NCBI GenBank assembly: GCA_031761405.1 | Contig: JASEVX010000008.1 | Span: 68,075,418 to 68,139,417 of the forward strand | DNA length: 64,000 bases | Source: Serripes groenlandicus | Taxonomy: Eukaryota; Mollusca; Bivalvia; Cardiida; Cardiidae | Reading direction: 5' to 3' | Shown here: positions 61,701 through 64,000 of the stretch, one piece after another | Layout of the letters: each line of letters begins with the position of its first letter | Position numbering within the stretch: the stretch's first letter is position 1 | The notes under the pieces: model-generated | What the model saw: only the letters and a program-made list of their open reading frames with translations | Told to the model about the DNA's origin: nothing | The model's database searches: none | Program-made: the position numbers and the translations under genes

Positions 61701-63600
61701 TTTGAGTGAAATGATGTTCTGTTTCTATAATAGACAACGTCTGTGTGTGTATTGGAGTGAAATGATGTTCTGTTTCTATAATAGACAACGTATGTGTGTG
61801 TATTTGAGTGAAATGATGTTCTGTTTCTATAATAGACAACCTCTGTGTGTGTATTGGAGTGAAATGATGTTCTGTGTATATAATAGACAACGTATGTGTG
61901 TGTATTTGAGTGAAATGATGTTCTGTTTCTATAATAGACAACGTCTGTGTGTGTATTTGAGTGAAATGATGTTCTGTTTCTATAATAGACAACGTCTGTG
62001 TGTGTATTTGAGTGAAATGATGTTCTGTTTCTATAATAGACAACCTCTGTGTGTGTATTGGAGTGAAATGATGTTCTGTGTCTATAATAGACAACGTATG
62101 TGTGTGTATTTGAGTGAAATGATGTTCTGTTTCTATAATAGACAACGTCTGTGTGTGTATTTGAGTGAAATGATGTTCTGTTTCTATAATAGACAACGTA
62201 TGTGTGTGTATTGGAGTGAAATGATGTTCTGTTTCTATAATAGACAACGTCTGTGTGTGTATTTGAGTGAAATGATGTTCTGTTTCTATAATAGACAACG
62301 TCTGTGTGGGTATTGGAGTGAAATGATGTTCTGTTTCTATAATAGACAACGTCTGTGTGGGTATTTGAGTGAAATGATGTTCTGTGTCTATAATAGACAA
62401 CGTCTGTGTGTGTATTGGAGTGAAATGATGTTCTGTTTCTATAATAGACAACGTGTGTGTGTGTATTTGAGTCAAATGATGTTCTGTTTCTATAATAGAC
62501 AACGTCTGTGTGTGTATTGGAGTGAAATGATGTTCTGTTTCTATAATAGACAACGTATGTGTGTGTATTTTAGTGAAATGATGTTCTGTTTCTATAATAG
62601 ACAACGTGTGTGTGTGTATTTGAGTGAAATGATGTTCTGTTTCTATAATAGACAACGTATGTGTGTGTATTTGAGTGAAATGATGTTCTGTGTCTATAAT
62701 AGACAACGTATGTGTGTGTATTTGAGTGAAATGATGTTCTGTGTCTATAATAGACAACGTCTGTATGTGTATTTGAGTGAAATGATGTTCTGTTTCTATA
62801 ATAGACAACGTGTGTGTGTGTTTTTGAGTGAAATGATGTTCTGTTTCTATAATAGACAACGTATGTGTGTGTATTTGAGTGAAATGATGTTCTGTGTCTA
62901 TAATAGACAACGTCTGTATGTGTATTTGAGTGAAATGATGTTCTGTTTCTATAATAGACAACGTGTGTGGGTGTATTTGAGTGAAATGATGTTCTGTGTC
63001 TATAATAGACAACGTCTGTATGTGTATTTGAGTGAAATGATGTTCTGTTTCTATAATAGACAACGTGTGTGTGTGTATTTGAGTGAAATGATGTTCTGTG
63101 TCTATAATAGACAACGTCTGTATGTGTATTTGAGTGAAATGATGTTCTGTTTCTATAATAGACAACGTGTGTGTGTGTATTTGAGTGAAATGATGTTCTG
63201 TTTCTATAATAGACAACGTATGTGTGTGTATTTGAGTGAAATGATGTTCTGTGTCTATAATAGACAACGTCTGTATGTGTATTTGAGTGAAATGATGTTC
63301 TGTTTCTATAATAGACAACGTGTGTGTGTGTATTTGAGTGAAATGATGTTCTGTGTCTATAATAGACAACGTATGTGTGTGTATTTGAGTGAAATGATGT
63401 TCTGTGTCTATAATAGACAACGTCTGTATGTGTATTTGAGTGAAATGATGTTCTGTTTCTATAATAGACAACGTGTGTGTGTGTATTTGAGTGAAATGAT
63501 GTTCTGTTTCTATAATAGACAACGTATGTGTGTGTATTTGAGTGAAAGATGTTCTGTTTCTATAATAGACAACGTCTGTGTGTGTATTGGAGTGAAATGA
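55740..63600. repeat. Higher-order repeat of about 3 kb within array Y, three copies
   Basis: The rare variant gtatataata occurs at 56,001, 58,829 and 61,876 (spacing 2,828 and 3,047 bp), with matching orders of variant units after each. Another marker, ttctttttccataatag, is in the first two copies (about 56,708 and 59,538) but not in the third. Copies therefore share a recent origin yet have begun to diverge. Confidence 0.82.
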
Positions 63601-64000
63601 TGTTCTGTTTCTATAATAGACAACGTCTGTATGTGTATTTGAGTGAAAGATGTTCTGTTTCTATAATAGACAACGTCTGTGTGTGTATTGGAGTGAAATG
63701 ATGTTCTGTTTCTATAATAGACAACGTATGTGTGTGTATTGGAGTGAAATGATGTTCTGTTTCTATAATAGACAACGTCTGTGTGTGTATTTGAGTGAAA
63801 TGATGTTCTGTGTCTATAATAGACAACGTATGTGTGTGTATTTGAGTGAAATGATGTTCTGTTTCTACAATAGACAACGTCTGTGTGTGTATTTGAGTGA
63901 AATGATGTTCTGTTTCTATAATAGACAACGTCTGTGTGTGTATTGGAGTGAAATGATGTTCTGTTTCTATAATAGACAACGTCTGTGTGTGTATTCGAGT

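Larger units (their letters stand above)
49906..64000. repeat. Giant array Y, subfamily 2, 51-bp unit, continues past the window
   Basis: From about 49,906 the unit changes to tgagtgaaatgatgttctg, tttctataatagacaac and gt(c/a)tgtgtgtgtat, with ttggagtg/ttgagtg alternation. Shortened 35-bp units lacking 16 bp (joining gtgtgtat to tctgtttcta) recur, for example near 51,670, 52,660, 58,220, 58,550 and 61,250. A 200-base gap and an indel-rich zone lie at 52.07-55.96 kb. The array is not closed at the right edge, so total length is at least 16.5 kb. Confidence 0.95.

Noticed and set aside
1..64000. Telomeric repeat or centromere call
   Set aside because: No telomere hexamer tract is present and no single satellite dominates; sequence alone cannot identify a centromere.

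Overview
This window looks like non-genic, repeat-dominated DNA from an animal nuclear genome, most likely a mollusc and probably a bivalve. The evidence is indirect. There is a full-length tRNA-derived SINE with an ATTC-type tail, a decayed LINE whose C-terminal blocks resemble those of marine-invertebrate elements, several MITEs, and very many long minisatellites on an AT-rich background. There are no operons, bacterial-type genes or viral genes. I found no protein-coding gene I can defend. The long open frames (up to 1,997 codons) are by-products of tandem repeats whose period is divisible by three, and they are open on both strands.

Layout: roughly 51 kb of the 64 kb is tandem repeat, in about 25 arrays of mostly unrelated monomers. 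In order the periods are 25 bp (0.36 kb), 42 bp (1.3-2.0 kb), 39 bp (2.25-3.85), 41 bp (4.07-5.9), 22/23 bp (6.1-8.7), 35 bp (8.7-9.2), 55 bp (9.3-10.0), 49 bp (11.3-12.3), 31 bp (12.45-12.57), 32 bp AT-rich (12.6-13.56), 32 bp GC-rich (13.67-22.02), 13 bp (22.5-22.8), 28 bp (24.5-25.3), 30 bp (26.2-32.1), 33 bp with TA tracts (32.2-33.0), 47 bp (33.8), a GAA triplet tract (34.6-35.2), 51 bp (35.5), 73 bp (36.0-38.5), 39 bp (38.5-38.8), 34 bp (39.1-40.9), 55 bp (41.5-44.0), 12 bp (44.15), 51 bp (45.1-46.2), 29 bp (46.4-47.0), and a 51-bp giant array from 47.45 kb to the window end (at least 16.5 kb, with a 200-N gap).

Mobile elements lie between and inside these arrays. A SINE with a 13-bp target-site duplication is at 692-946. 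A MULE-like MITE with 55-bp terminal inverted repeats and a 9-bp duplication is inserted in the 55-bp array at 9,493-9,742. A Tc1/mariner-like MITE with TA target sites splits another array at 42,698-43,294. A LINE reverse-transcriptase relic lacking its catalytic block lies at 44.5-45.06 kb. A recurrent palindromic MITE has ends TTAACCCTTTCCCACATAC / gtatgtgggaaagggttaa and looks piggyBac-like.

The most interesting pattern is the relationship between the two classes. Copies or halves of the palindromic MITE abut at least seven array boundaries, and several monomers (31, 39 and 13 bp) resemble parts of the element itself. The 8.3-kb 32-bp array resembles the central part of the SINE at its monomer and at its right flank. 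This suggests that short segments of mobile elements repeatedly seeded new minisatellites, which then expanded by unequal exchange. Higher-order copies of 2,559 bp, 971 bp and about 3 kb, and captured flank sequence inside the 30-bp array, support ongoing expansion.
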